Shown: in pieces, positions 8,866-16,532 of the stretch
Layout of the letters: every line of letters begins with the position of its first letter
How positions within the stretch are numbered: the stretch's first letter is position 1
Assembly (NCBI RefSeq): GCF_001982635.1
Contig: NZ_MKFI01000003.1
Location: 558,001 to 622,000, forward strand
DNA: 64,000 nt
Direction of reading: 5' to 3'
From: Bradyrhizobium mercantei
GTDB lineage: Bacteria > Pseudomonadota > Alphaproteobacteria > Rhizobiales > Xanthobacteraceae
Program-made: the position numbers and the translations under genes
The notes under the pieces: model-generated
Told to the model about the DNA's origin: nothing
The model's input: the letters and a program-made list of their open reading frames with translations, nothing else
Database searches by the model: none

Positions 8866-8889
8866 TGTATATTCACTGGTTAGTATACA
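8866..8889. promoter_or_regulatory. Candidate TetR operator, TGTATA-N12-TATACA
   Basis: An inverted repeat with perfect 6-base arms, TGTATA at 8866-8871 and TATACA at 8884-8889, in an AT-rich island. It ends 8 bases before the TetR start and about 60 bases before the divergent enoyl-CoA hydratase start. Its place and symmetry suit an autoregulatory TetR operator. Binding is inferred. Confidence 0.55.
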
Positions 8890-8897
8890 TACGGACG

Positions 8898-9503
8898 ATG
8901 CCCAGACCCTCCGAACCCACCCGCGCGCGCATCGTCCAGGCGGCGAGCGCGCTGTTCTACAGTGAAGGCATAAGACGCGTGAGCGTCGACGAGGTCGCCG
9001 CCAAGGCCGGCCTCACCAAGCGCACGCTGTATTATCACTTCAAGAGCAAGGACGATCTCGTCGCCGCCTATCTCGCCGCGCGCGACCAGCCCAATCTCGC
9101 GCTGTTCCGGACCTGGTTCGCGGAAGCCGAGGGCGGCATGCCGGCGAAGGTCGAGGCGATCTTCAGGAACCTCGCGCGCTCGGCGCGGCATCCGAAGTGG
9201 AAGGGCTGCGGCTTCCTGCGCACCTCCGCCGAGCTCGCCAACATGCCCGGCCATCCCGCGATCAGGATCGGCGCCGCGCACAAGAAGAAGTTCGAGGACT
9301 GGCTGCGCACGACCTTCGCGGAGCAGGGGATCGTCGACCCGTTGAAGCTGGCGCGGCAGATCCTGCTGCTGCTGGATGGATCATTCGCCGTGGTGCTGCT
9401 GCATCGCGACGCCAGCTACATGGAGACGGCCGGCGAGGCCGCACGCGCGCTGATCGAGACGGCGCTGACGAAGCCGGGGCGTAAACGCGGAAGCCGGAAA
9501 TGA
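8898..9503 (+). CDS. TetR/AcrR-family transcriptional repressor
   Basis: A 201-residue TetR regulator. The N-terminal helix-turn-helix (residues 8-55) reads RIVQAASALFYSEGIRRVSV then EVAAKAGLTKRTLYYHFKSK, and the C-terminal ligand domain ends in a Lys/Arg-rich tail. The ATG at 8898 is taken rather than an upstream start that would read through the operator palindrome. The Shine-Dalgarno signal is weak (ACGGACG). It is divergent from the enoyl-CoA hydratase gene, its likely target. A truncated second copy of its C-terminal half lies at 11422-11672. The ligand domain includes the segment CGFLRTSAELANMPGHPA. Confidence 0.93.
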   Translation: MPRPSEPTRARIVQAASALFYSEGIRRVSVDEVAAKAGLTKRTLYYHFKSKDDLVAAYLAARDQPNLALFRTWFAEAEGGMPAKVEAIFRNLARSARHPKWKGCGFLRTSAELANMPGHPAIRIGAAHKKKFEDWLRTTFAEQGIVDPLKLARQILLLLDGSFAVVLLHRDASYMETAGEAARALIETALTKPGRKRGSRK

Positions 9504-9560
9504 GGATCGGACGCGAAACCGGCATTTCCGACTTAGGGCAAAGGACAGCACCCGTACCCC

Positions 9561-11342
9561 TCATTCGGGGAGCCCAGCCTTGCGCAAGCCCTCGGCTAAC
9601 TTGGCGAGATCCACTGATAGACGAACAGGGTATACCTCGCTCAGATTTGAGATACGCAACGACGGATCGAGTTCACGTAAATGGGCCATCGCTTCTCGCG
9701 CTTCGTTCATGTGACCAGCGAGCGCGTGGCTGGCTGCGAGAATGCGATTGGCCGCTGGGAAGTTCGGCTGCTCGCGAAGCGCACTATTTGCCCATACGAT
9801 CGCTTCGTCGTAACGACCCGCGAGAAAATGCGCAAACGCAGTTCCCACATGCATGTTGTAGAGGATGGGATCGAGTGGGCTCAGGCGCATTGCCCGTGCA
9901 TGATGTTCAATCGACAGGTCCAACTCGCCTCGATAGGCCCTTACCCAGCCGCTGAGGTTCCACGCAGCCGACAAGTTCGGATTCAGTGCCAGTGCCCTGT
10001 CAATAAAAGCGGCGCCGTTGTCCAGGTCAGATACAAACCAGACGATCGCGTGCCCACCCCTGGACAGTGCGACGGGATCATCCTTGCCTAGCTCCACGGC
10101 GCGCCTGGCCAAGCGGGCGCCTTCGGAATTTTCTCGCGCGCGATCAACCACCCATCCATTAAGCTTCCGCCAGATATAACACCACGCCGCCATGCCATGA
10201 GCAGAGCCAAACTCGGGATCCAGCTCCATAGCTTTGTAAAATTGGCGTAACGCCTCGTCATTGGTAGCTCTCGTCCAATGGTTGACGTTTGCCATTCCCC
10301 GTAGAAAATAATCATAAGCATCGAGGCTCTCGGTCGGCTTGCGCGTCGCGCGCTCGATCTCGGCTTGTTCCAGCTTTGGTGCAATTTCGCCAACGACGCG
10401 CGCCGCAACCTGGTCTTGCAGCTCGAAGATGTCCTGAAGTCCACCGTCAAAGCGCTCCGCCCACAGATGCGCGCCCGTTGATGCATCGATCAGCTGCGCG
10501 GTTATGCGAATGCGGTTCGCTGCCTTGCGAACGCTCCCTTCAAGGATATAGCGCACGCCCAAGTCGCGGCTGATTTGCTTGACGTCAACAGCCCGACCTT
10601 TGTAGGCGAATGATGAATTGCGAGCGATCACGAATAGCTGACGAAACCGCGATAATGCAGTGACGATGTCTTCGACGATCCCGTCGGCAAAGTATTCCTG
10701 CTCGGGGTCGCCACTCATGTTCTGAAACGGCAAGACGGCAATTGATGGCTTGTCGGGGAGCGATAGTCTGGGCGCAGTCGAGGCCGTAGCCCCGGCCGGC
10801 GCTTTTACCGCGGTCGCGTTGCCGAATTGAAGCGAATAGACGCGAATAGGCTCGGCGATGTTTTTCAGCCTTGTCTCACCAAGATCACTGATTGCCAGAT
10901 CGAGTCGCGATTTCACCTGTCGATAAGCATCCTCCGAAAGACATATCGCTCCAGGCTGGGCGACGCCCTCCAGTCGTGCGGCGATATTGACGCCGTCGCC
11001 CATCAGGTCGCCATCGCTTTCCTCGACAACGTCGCCGAGATGAATGCCGATGCGAAATTCGATGCGACGCTCAGGCGGCACGCCGGCGTTACGTTCGATC
11101 ATCGAGTTCTGAATCTCGATGGCACAACGAACGGCATCAACGACGCTTCGAAATTCGACAATCGCTCCATCGCCGGTACGCTTCACCACCCGTCCTTTGT
11201 AGACCGCGATTGTCGGATCAATCAGGTCGCTTCGAACTGCGCGCAACCTTGCCAGGGTACGGTCCTCGTCCGCGCCGGTTAGCCGACTGAACCCAACGAC
11301 GTCTGTCACCATTATCGCGGCAAGCTTTCTGGACTCATCCAT
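9561..11342 (-). CDS. Class III adenylate/guanylate cyclase with TolB-like and TPR domains
   Basis: A 593-residue signalling protein. Residues 1-180 form a class III cyclase catalytic domain with metal-binding Asp in MVTDVVGFSR, then KRTGDGAIVEF, and GDGVNIAARLEG near the nucleotide site. A TolB/FlgO-like domain follows (PSIAVLPFQNMSGDPEQEYF onward, about 215-330), then tetratricopeptide repeats to the end. The architecture is common in rhizobia, which carry many such cyclases. It has no membrane segment. The ATG at 11342 is preferred over an upstream start since it has GGGAGG in front and begins at the cyclase domain. Its base composition is less GC-rich than its neighbours, and it is bracketed by two copies of the tetR tail, which suggests local insertion or duplication. 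Confidence 0.92.
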   Translation of the reverse strand: MDESRKLAAIMVTDVVGFSRLTGADEDRTLARLRAVRSDLIDPTIAVYKGRVVKRTGDGAIVEFRSVVDAVRCAIEIQNSMIERNAGVPPERRIEFRIGIHLGDVVEESDGDLMGDGVNIAARLEGVAQPGAICLSEDAYRQVKSRLDLAISDLGETRLKNIAEPIRVYSLQFGNATAVKAPAGATASTAPRLSLPDKPSIAVLPFQNMSGDPEQEYFADGIVEDIVTALSRFRQLFVIARNSSFAYKGRAVDVKQISRDLGVRYILEGSVRKAANRIRITAQLIDASTGAHLWAERFDGGLQDIFELQDQVAARVVGEIAPKLEQAEIERATRKPTESLDAYDYFLRGMANVNHWTRATNDEALRQFYKAMELDPEFGSAHGMAAWCYIWRKLNGWVVDRARENSEGARLARRAVELGKDDPVALSRGGHAIVWFVSDLDNGAAFIDRALALNPNLSAAWNLSGWVRAYRGELDLSIEHHARAMRLSPLDPILYNMHVGTAFAHFLAGRYDEAIVWANSALREQPNFPAANRILAASHALAGHMNEAREAMAHLRELDPSLRISNLSEVYPVRLSVDLAKLAEGLRKAGLPE

Positions 11343-11421
11343 GCCCTGCCTCCCCGACGGAAACAAACCCGTTGGCCAGGTTAGCATATTTTGGGGATGC
11401 TCATGTGAGGTCAAAGCCCGC

Positions 11422-11672
11422 CGCGGCATCCGAAATGGAAGGGCTGCGGCTTCCTGCGCACCTCCGCCGAGCAGGGGATCGCCGATCCGCCGAAACTGGC
11501 GCGGCAGATCCTGCTGCTGGATGGATCATTCGCCGTCGTGCTGCTGCATCGCGACGCCAGCTACATGGAGACCGCCGGCGAAGCGGCGCGCTCGCTGATC
11601 GAGACGGCGCTGAAGAAGCCGCGCGGCGCAGACGGGGCAAAGACGTGTGTCCATAAACGCCGCATCCCCTAG
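11422..11672 (+). pseudogene. Truncated copy of the TetR C-terminal half
   Basis: The frame HPKWKGCGFLRTSAEQGI and on to SYMETAGEAARSLIETAL is nearly the same as the TetR gene at 8898-9503, starting at its base 9184. It lacks the DNA-binding domain and any start codon. An in-frame 90-base piece (9231-9320 of the original) is missing, exactly between two GAGC copies, and one CTG of a CTG run is lost. It stays open to TAG at 11672. It is in the same orientation as the parent gene, so the two copies are direct repeats on either side of the cyclase gene. Confidence 0.85.
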
Positions 11673-11741
11673 GCTTAGCGGGCTCTGAAAGTGTGATACG
11701 TGGGAAGCGGCTATGGACCGCCTGACCGTATTAGGGATCTG

Positions 11742-12110
11742 ATGAGAGTCTTTCGGCACTATCATTGCGACCACGGACATCAATGGACTGTTCAACGGCA
11801 GCACACCGAAGACGAGCACGCTTCTGATCTGATTTGCCCAGAGGGGCACCCGACGATCACTTGCCGAATAGATCTTCCAGTTGACGATGTGCAGATACTG
11901 ATCAGTCCCGCAGCCAGGGTTGTTGATCAACTAAGACGGCAGCGCACACTTAACGGGCGATACTATCTGTCGTTGCTCGACAAGAATGGAAAGGAACTGT
12001 GTGCATCCAGGGAGCACTACGGCTGGGATGAGGTCGTGAAACTCTCCGCCTTCTTCAGAGATAAGGGAACCGACCAGGCGCTGGCCTGGTGGACAAAGCG
12101 CAATCCTTAG
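11742..12110 (+). CDS. Zinc-ribbon-containing hypothetical protein
   Basis: A 122-residue protein with a probable zinc site near the N-terminus: CDHGHQW and, about 27 residues on, CPEGHPTITC. A basic middle and a compact C-terminus follow (NGRYYLSLLDKNGKELCAS, GWDEVVKLSAFFRDKGTD). The ATG at 11742 is preferred because the zinc motif then starts a few residues in. The base composition is less GC-rich than the surroundings, as for the cyclase gene, so the whole 9.5-12.1 kb stretch may share a history. The function is unknown. Confidence 0.65.
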   Translation: MRVFRHYHCDHGHQWTVQRQHTEDEHASDLICPEGHPTITCRIDLPVDDVQILISPAARVVDQLRRQRTLNGRYYLSLLDKNGKELCASREHYGWDEVVKLSAFFRDKGTDQALAWWTKRNP

Positions 12111-12226
12111 TGCGCATCTGATTTCGGCTCTGCGTCAAAGGCCGTCGATGACGGCCGAGCCGAGTGGCATCCGCTTGACCTTCAGAAGCGGGTCCTACGA
12201 GAAAACACCCATGCCGATCAGATTCC

Positions 12227-12310
12227 GTCATTGCGAGGAGCGAAGCGACGAAGCAATCCATCGCTCAGCATATGCGGGATGATGGATTGCTTCGCTTCGC
12301 TCGCAATGAC
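12227..12310. repeat. Palindromic repeat, family A, second copy
   Basis: GTCATTGCGAGGAGCGAAGC, GAAGCAATCCATC and their complements GATGGATTGCTTC and CTCGCAATGAC form a long inverted repeat around a short central loop. It is nearly the same as 7911-7996. It follows the zinc-ribbon gene and may end its transcript. Confidence 0.88.
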
Positions 12311-12326
12311 TGCGCGGATCGTTGTT

Positions 12327-12371
12327 GCAGCAACACCAGCACCGCGTTGACGTCGGGCGGCACGGCCGCGC
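12327..12371 (-). pseudogene. Remnant of the 3' end of a HAD phosphatase gene
   Basis: These 45 bases match 13993-14037, the 3' end of the HAD gene, with 5 mismatches. Read on the minus strand they give PPDVNAVLVLLQ, against LPDLNAVLALLQ in the intact gene. The similarity stops on the inner side at GGCCGCGC. The remnant shows a small piece was copied about 1.7 kb away. The rest of 12311-12731 holds no gene I can support. Confidence 0.55.
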
Positions 12372-12731
12372 GCAGGCTGAAGACGGCGCTGGCGAAGCTG
12401 AGACGCGGGCGCATTGAGGACGGAGGGGTGCCTGCGTCATTTCGGAATATTAGAAATATATCCCTGAGTTGCCCGACGTGTCAAGCGGCCCGGCCGAACG
12501 CTGGCGGCTGCCGGCTCCTTTGCATGGGGTTGTTTTCGATATTTTGCGACGGGCCCGCGGGCGGTGAGTTCCTCCACCGTCACCGCAGATACGAGTTGCA
12601 TTCGGGCAACATCGTCCGGAAAGATGGGTCGTTAACCTTCTTTCGCCATTGCGCGACCACGCCCCGAGCGGATGATCGCATCGTCACATGCTTGCAATCT
12701 GGCTCCCGAGGAGCCCGTGGAGGCTGGGATG

Positions 12732-13916
12732 ATGAACTCGCGGCGGGTGCGGGCGGCGTTGGGCGGAACGGTCGTTCTGTCGGGCTGCATTGTCTCGTGG
12801 TTTGCGGCGTTCGGTTCGGCTGGCATCCAGAAGATCGGTGCGTCAGTCACCGATACGTCAGTCACCGATGTGTCAGTTACCGGTGCATCAGTTGATGAGT
12901 CCCGCGCACCTGCAGTCGTCGCCGATGCCGTATCGGCGACATCACCAGCAACTGCGACGTCGAACGCTGCCGTCGACGGCCCTCACGCACCGAGCATCAG
13001 CGAACAGGAAGCGGTGGCGACCGCCAAGGCTGCGCTGACCGTGCAGGCGACGGAACCTGTCGTCGAGGCCGCATTGACCGATCCGGCGCTGCCGCCGGAC
13101 ATTCAACCGCTGCAGGCGCCGGCAACGAATACGCCGGATCCGGAGCCTCGCGTGGTCAAGCCGGCGGTGGACACCGTCGAAATCCTCGACGAGTGCTGGG
13201 ACGTCAATGCCTGCATCGATCGCTATCTGTGGGCGCTCTATCAAAGGACGCCCAAGGAAGACACCATCAAGGTGCCGGAGCAGAGGCAGGTGACGGTCAA
13301 GAGAAAGAAGAAAATGGTGACGGTCACCCGAACCTTCACCAGGCTCGTCGATGAGGATTTCGCCTGGAAGGACACCAAGGCGGCCGAAAGAGCCGGCATG
13401 CCGATGATGGACTACGTCATGGGAGGCGTCGATCGGAGCTTCAAGCTGAAGCTCTTTCGTGCGCTTCTCGCGGCGGAACAGGCCGGCCTGTCGCCCGGCA
13501 TCACCAGCGCCTTCCGCGATGACTACCGCCAGTCGATCGCAAGCGGGCTGAAGGCGGCCAGCAACAAGTCGTATCACGGCGGCAGCTTCCGTGGCGGCTA
13601 CGGCCATGGGCTCGCGGCCGACATCGTCAGCATCGACGGCGCGACGCGCGACGACCGTTGGAAAGCGTCGGAACGGCTCTGGAAATGGGTCGACGCGCAC
13701 GGCAAGGAGTTTGGCGTCGCGCGCCCCTATCTCGATTTTGACCCGCCTCATCTGGCGCCGATCGATGGCAAGGAATATGCCGCTCACCGCGGTGGCGGCA
13801 AAACGCGGCAGGCGGCGCTGGACGCGAAGACGCGCAGCCGCCACGCGGCGCGCGACAATCGCGCCGCGGCGAAGCGCGCAAAGACCGCGAAGTCATCGAA
13901 GGTGCGAACGATCTGA
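12732..13916 (+). CDS. M15-type peptidoglycan peptidase-like protein, probable lipoprotein
   Basis: A 394-residue envelope protein. The start has a hydrophobic stretch with the lipobox LSGC (Cys at about residue 19). A low-complexity Ala/Pro/Thr linker to about residue 140 includes SVTDT-like pentapeptide repeats. The C-terminal half has features of VanY/DacB-type M15 metallopeptidases: SAFRDDYRQ, YGHGLAADIVS (His and Asp zinc ligands) and the final His in DPPHLAP. These enzymes cut D-Ala ends of peptidoglycan. The tail is very basic (KTRSRHAARDNRAAAKRAK), which may hold it to the cell wall. Two ATGs occur in tandem; 12732 is taken for its 8-base spacing from GGAGG. Confidence 0.75.
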   Translation: MNSRRVRAALGGTVVLSGCIVSWFAAFGSAGIQKIGASVTDTSVTDVSVTGASVDESRAPAVVADAVSATSPATATSNAAVDGPHAPSISEQEAVATAKAALTVQATEPVVEAALTDPALPPDIQPLQAPATNTPDPEPRVVKPAVDTVEILDECWDVNACIDRYLWALYQRTPKEDTIKVPEQRQVTVKRKKKMVTVTRTFTRLVDEDFAWKDTKAAERAGMPMMDYVMGGVDRSFKLKLFRALLAAEQAGLSPGITSAFRDDYRQSIASGLKAASNKSYHGGSFRGGYGHGLAADIVSIDGATRDDRWKASERLWKWVDAHGKEFGVARPYLDFDPPHLAPIDGKEYAAHRGGGKTRQAALDAKTRSRHAARDNRAAAKRAKTAKSSKVRTI

Positions 13917-13972
13917 GCGGGTTCGCGATGGTTCGGATGGTGGGTTAGCCCACCGGGTGCTCGCAGTAATGC

Positions 13973-14647
13973 TTAAAGCGCGCCGCGCTCCTGCAGCAGC
14001 GCCAGCACGGCGTTGAGGTCGGGCAGCACGGCCGCGCATTTCGCGCGGGTCTCCTCGGTCGGCGGCGCGATGTCCGGCACCATCAGCGTGATCGCGCCGG
14101 CGGCATGCGCGGCCGCGACGCCGTGGTTGGAATCCTCCACCGCGATGCAGGCCGCAGGTAGCACGCCAAGCCGTGCGGCGGCCTTGAGATAGAGCGCCGG
14201 GTCCGGCTTGCCGTGCGTCACGTCGTCGAGCGTCAGCAGCGTTTCGAAACGATCGCGGATGCCGGCAAGCGTCAGGTTGCGCTCGGCCGAGCGGCGCGAA
14301 GACGAGGTGACGATCGCCATCGGTCGCTCCGCGGCGGCGATGGCGTCGAGCAGATCGAGCGTGCCGCGCTTCAACGGCAGGCCCGCGCGCATCATCTCAT
14401 CGCGATGATCGAGAAAGGCCTGGTTGACGGCGTCCAGCGGAAACGCCGCGCCATAATGCTCGCGCAGCATCGCCTCGCAGACCGGGCCGGGAAGTCCGAC
14501 CATGGAATGGCACAGCGCGACGACGTCGTCGCTGTAGCCGCATGCATTCAGTGCAGCGACCAGGCTGTCGAAATAAACCTTCTCGGTGTCGAGCAGCGTG
14601 CCGTCCATGTCGAGCAGGACGGCGTCGACGGTCCAGGGCGCGTTCAC
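13973..14647 (-). CDS. HAD-superfamily phosphatase (beta-phosphoglucomutase-like)
   Basis: A 224-residue haloacid-dehalogenase-type hydrolase. Motif I is LLDMDGTLLDTE (nucleophile and acid Asp), motif II is VTSSSRR, the motif III Lys is in HGKPDPALYL and motif IV is VEDSNHGVAAAHAAG. This is the CbbY/Gph/YcjU-like subfamily with an alpha-helical cap (YSDDVVALCHSMVGLPG), which acts on small sugar phosphates. The GTG at 14647 overlaps the stop of the CWC gene (GTGA) and is preferred to a start inside that gene. It forms a two-gene unit with the CWC protein. The substrate is not predictable. Confidence 0.92.
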   Translation of the reverse strand: MNAPWTVDAVLLDMDGTLLDTEKVYFDSLVAALNACGYSDDVVALCHSMVGLPGPVCEAMLREHYGAAFPLDAVNQAFLDHRDEMMRAGLPLKRGTLDLLDAIAAAERPMAIVTSSSRRSAERNLTLAGIRDRFETLLTLDDVTHGKPDPALYLKAAARLGVLPAACIAVEDSNHGVAAAHAAGAITLMVPDIAPPTEETRAKCAAVLPDLNAVLALLQERGAL

Positions 14648-14859
14648 GTGTCGCTCACCGCGGCTTGCTGTTCCGCCAGTTTCCGCAGGCATGCCGGGCA
14701 CAGGCAGTCGCCGCCGTCGCTCGGCATCGGCAGGCGAAAGCTCTCGTCGGAACACCAGCACGAACCCGTGAGCGAGCAGGAAAATTCGCTGCCGCATGCC
14801 GTGCAGGCGAGCCGGCGCGGCGAGGCTTGTTCGGAACGATCGGTCGACGAGAGGTCCAT
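14644..14859 (-). CDS. Cysteine-rich CWC-family small protein
   Basis: A 71-residue protein dominated by metal-binding cysteines: CTACGSEFSC, then SCWCSDESF, and near the end CLCPACLRKL. The CWC signature is clear, and family members are small zinc-binding proteins of unknown role. It overlaps the HAD phosphatase gene downstream by 4 bases (GTGA), so they are probably co-translated. The ATG at 14859 is the first in frame. Confidence 0.85.
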   Translation of the reverse strand: MDLSSTDRSEQASPRRLACTACGSEFSCSLTGSCWCSDESFRLPMPSDGGDCLCPACLRKLAEQQAAVSDT

Positions 14860-14961
14860 TCTAACCGCGATTTAATGCGCGAATTAATCTCGGGTTCATC
14901 CCGGGCCGCGCTATGATGCCTGCAACTGATATAGCCGGGATAGGCCGTTAAGGGAATTCTG

Positions 14962-16530
14962 ATGGCCCGTGATTCGCAAGCCGCGCTGACAGCGCTCAAC
15001 CGGTTTGGATTTGGCGCCCGCGGCGGGGCGTCCGGCGACTTCATCAACGCGGCCTCCGATCCCCGCGGTTTCGTGCTGGCGGAACTGGCGCGTCCGAACG
15101 GCGCGCTGCTCGAAGTGCCAGGCCTGCTCTCGACGCCGGAGCTCGGCAAGCAGGTGTTCGACTATCAGTTCGAGATCAAGCAAGCGCGTGATGCCGCGAA
15201 GGCGGCGCAGCAAGGCGCGAGCGAGACGCCGCCGCAGGGTTCGGACGCGAAGCCGCAGCAGCGGCGCAATCTGTCGCTGTCGACTGCTGCGAAAGAAATC
15301 GCCGGGAAGGATCCAGCGATGCAGCCGCAGCCGGCCGACAGCGCCAATGCGGTGATGACGCCGTCCGCGACGATGCAGCCACAAGCCGGCCCAGCGAAGC
15401 CGCCGGCGCAGCCGCTCAACATCATCCAGAAGACGTTCCGCGCCGAGGCACTGGCGCGGCTGCAACGCGGCGTGGTCGCCGATTGCGGCATCGTCGAGCG
15501 GCTCGTCGTGTTCTGGTCCAACCACTTCTGCATCTCCGCCAACAAGGGCGCGCTGGCGCGGATGTGGGCCGGCTCGTTCGAGCGCGAGGCGATCCGCCCG
15601 CATGTGCTGGGCCGTTTCGGCGACATGCTGAAGACCGTCGAGCAGCATCCGGCGATGCTGTTCTTCCTCGACAACCAGCAATCGCTCGGACCGGAGTCGC
15701 GCGCCGGCATCAATCGCCATCGTGGCCTCAACGAGAACCTCGCCCGCGAGATCATGGAGCTGCATACGCTCGGCGTCGGCGGCGGCTACACCCAGGACGA
15801 CGTGACCTCGCTGGCGCGCGTCATCACCGGCTGGACCTTTGCCGGCCGCCAGGGCCGGCTCGGTACGCCCGGCAGCTTCGCGTTCAACGCCAATGCGCAT
15901 CAGCCCGGCCCGCAGCTTGTGCTCGGCAAGACCTATGCGCAGGCCGGCATCGCGCAGGGCGAGGCGGTGCTGTCCGACATCGCGCGGCATCCTTCGACCG
16001 CCAAATTCATCGCGACCAAATTCGCCCGCCATTTCGTCGCCGACGATCCGCCGCCGGCACTGGTGGCGAAGCTGCAGGATACGTTCACGAAGACCGACGG
16101 CGATCTCAGGGCGCTGGCCACGACGCTGGTCCAGTCCAACGAGGCGTGGCAGGCGCCGCTGACAAAGATGCGCTCGCCCTACGAATTCCTGGTCGCCTCC
16201 GGCCGCCTGCTGGCGCGCAATCCGGAGGATCCGGGCCGCTATCTCAACGGCCTCAATTTGCTCGGCCAGCCCTTGTGGTCGCCGGCCGGGCCGAACGGTT
16301 TTCCGGACACGGCCGCGGCCTGGGCGGCACCTGAAGGCATCAAGCTCAGGCTCGACATCGCCGCGCAGGTGGCCTCCCAGCTCGCCGACAAGTTCGACCC
16401 GCGCGACCTGCTCGAGCTGGTCGCTGCGGATGCGGCGTCACCGGAGACACGGCGCACCATCGAGCGCGCGGAATCGCGGCAGCAGGCGCTGGCGCTGCTG
16501 TTGATGTCGCCGGAATTCCAGAGGAGATGA
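14962..16530 (+). CDS. DUF1800-family protein
   Basis: A 522-residue member of the DUF1800 family: NRFGFGARGG at the start, VFWSNHFCISANKG in the middle, NENLAREIMELHTLGVGGGY as the most conserved part, then DVTSLARVITGWTF and the end LLMSPEFQRR. A Gln/Ala/Pro-rich insert lies at about residues 85-150. It has no clear signal peptide, while its partner has a Tat signal. The family has no well-established function. It is followed by DUF1501 with the Shine-Dalgarno signal of the second gene inside the end of the first; the pairing of these two families is widespread. Confidence 0.92.
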   Translation: MARDSQAALTALNRFGFGARGGASGDFINAASDPRGFVLAELARPNGALLEVPGLLSTPELGKQVFDYQFEIKQARDAAKAAQQGASETPPQGSDAKPQQRRNLSLSTAAKEIAGKDPAMQPQPADSANAVMTPSATMQPQAGPAKPPAQPLNIIQKTFRAEALARLQRGVVADCGIVERLVVFWSNHFCISANKGALARMWAGSFEREAIRPHVLGRFGDMLKTVEQHPAMLFFLDNQQSLGPESRAGINRHRGLNENLAREIMELHTLGVGGGYTQDDVTSLARVITGWTFAGRQGRLGTPGSFAFNANAHQPGPQLVLGKTYAQAGIAQGEAVLSDIARHPSTAKFIATKFARHFVADDPPPALVAKLQDTFTKTDGDLRALATTLVQSNEAWQAPLTKMRSPYEFLVASGRLLARNPEDPGRYLNGLNLLGQPLWSPAGPNGFPDTAAAWAAPEGIKLRLDIAAQVASQLADKFDPRDLLELVAADAASPETRRTIERAESRQQALALLLMSPEFQRR

Positions 16531-16532
16531 CG

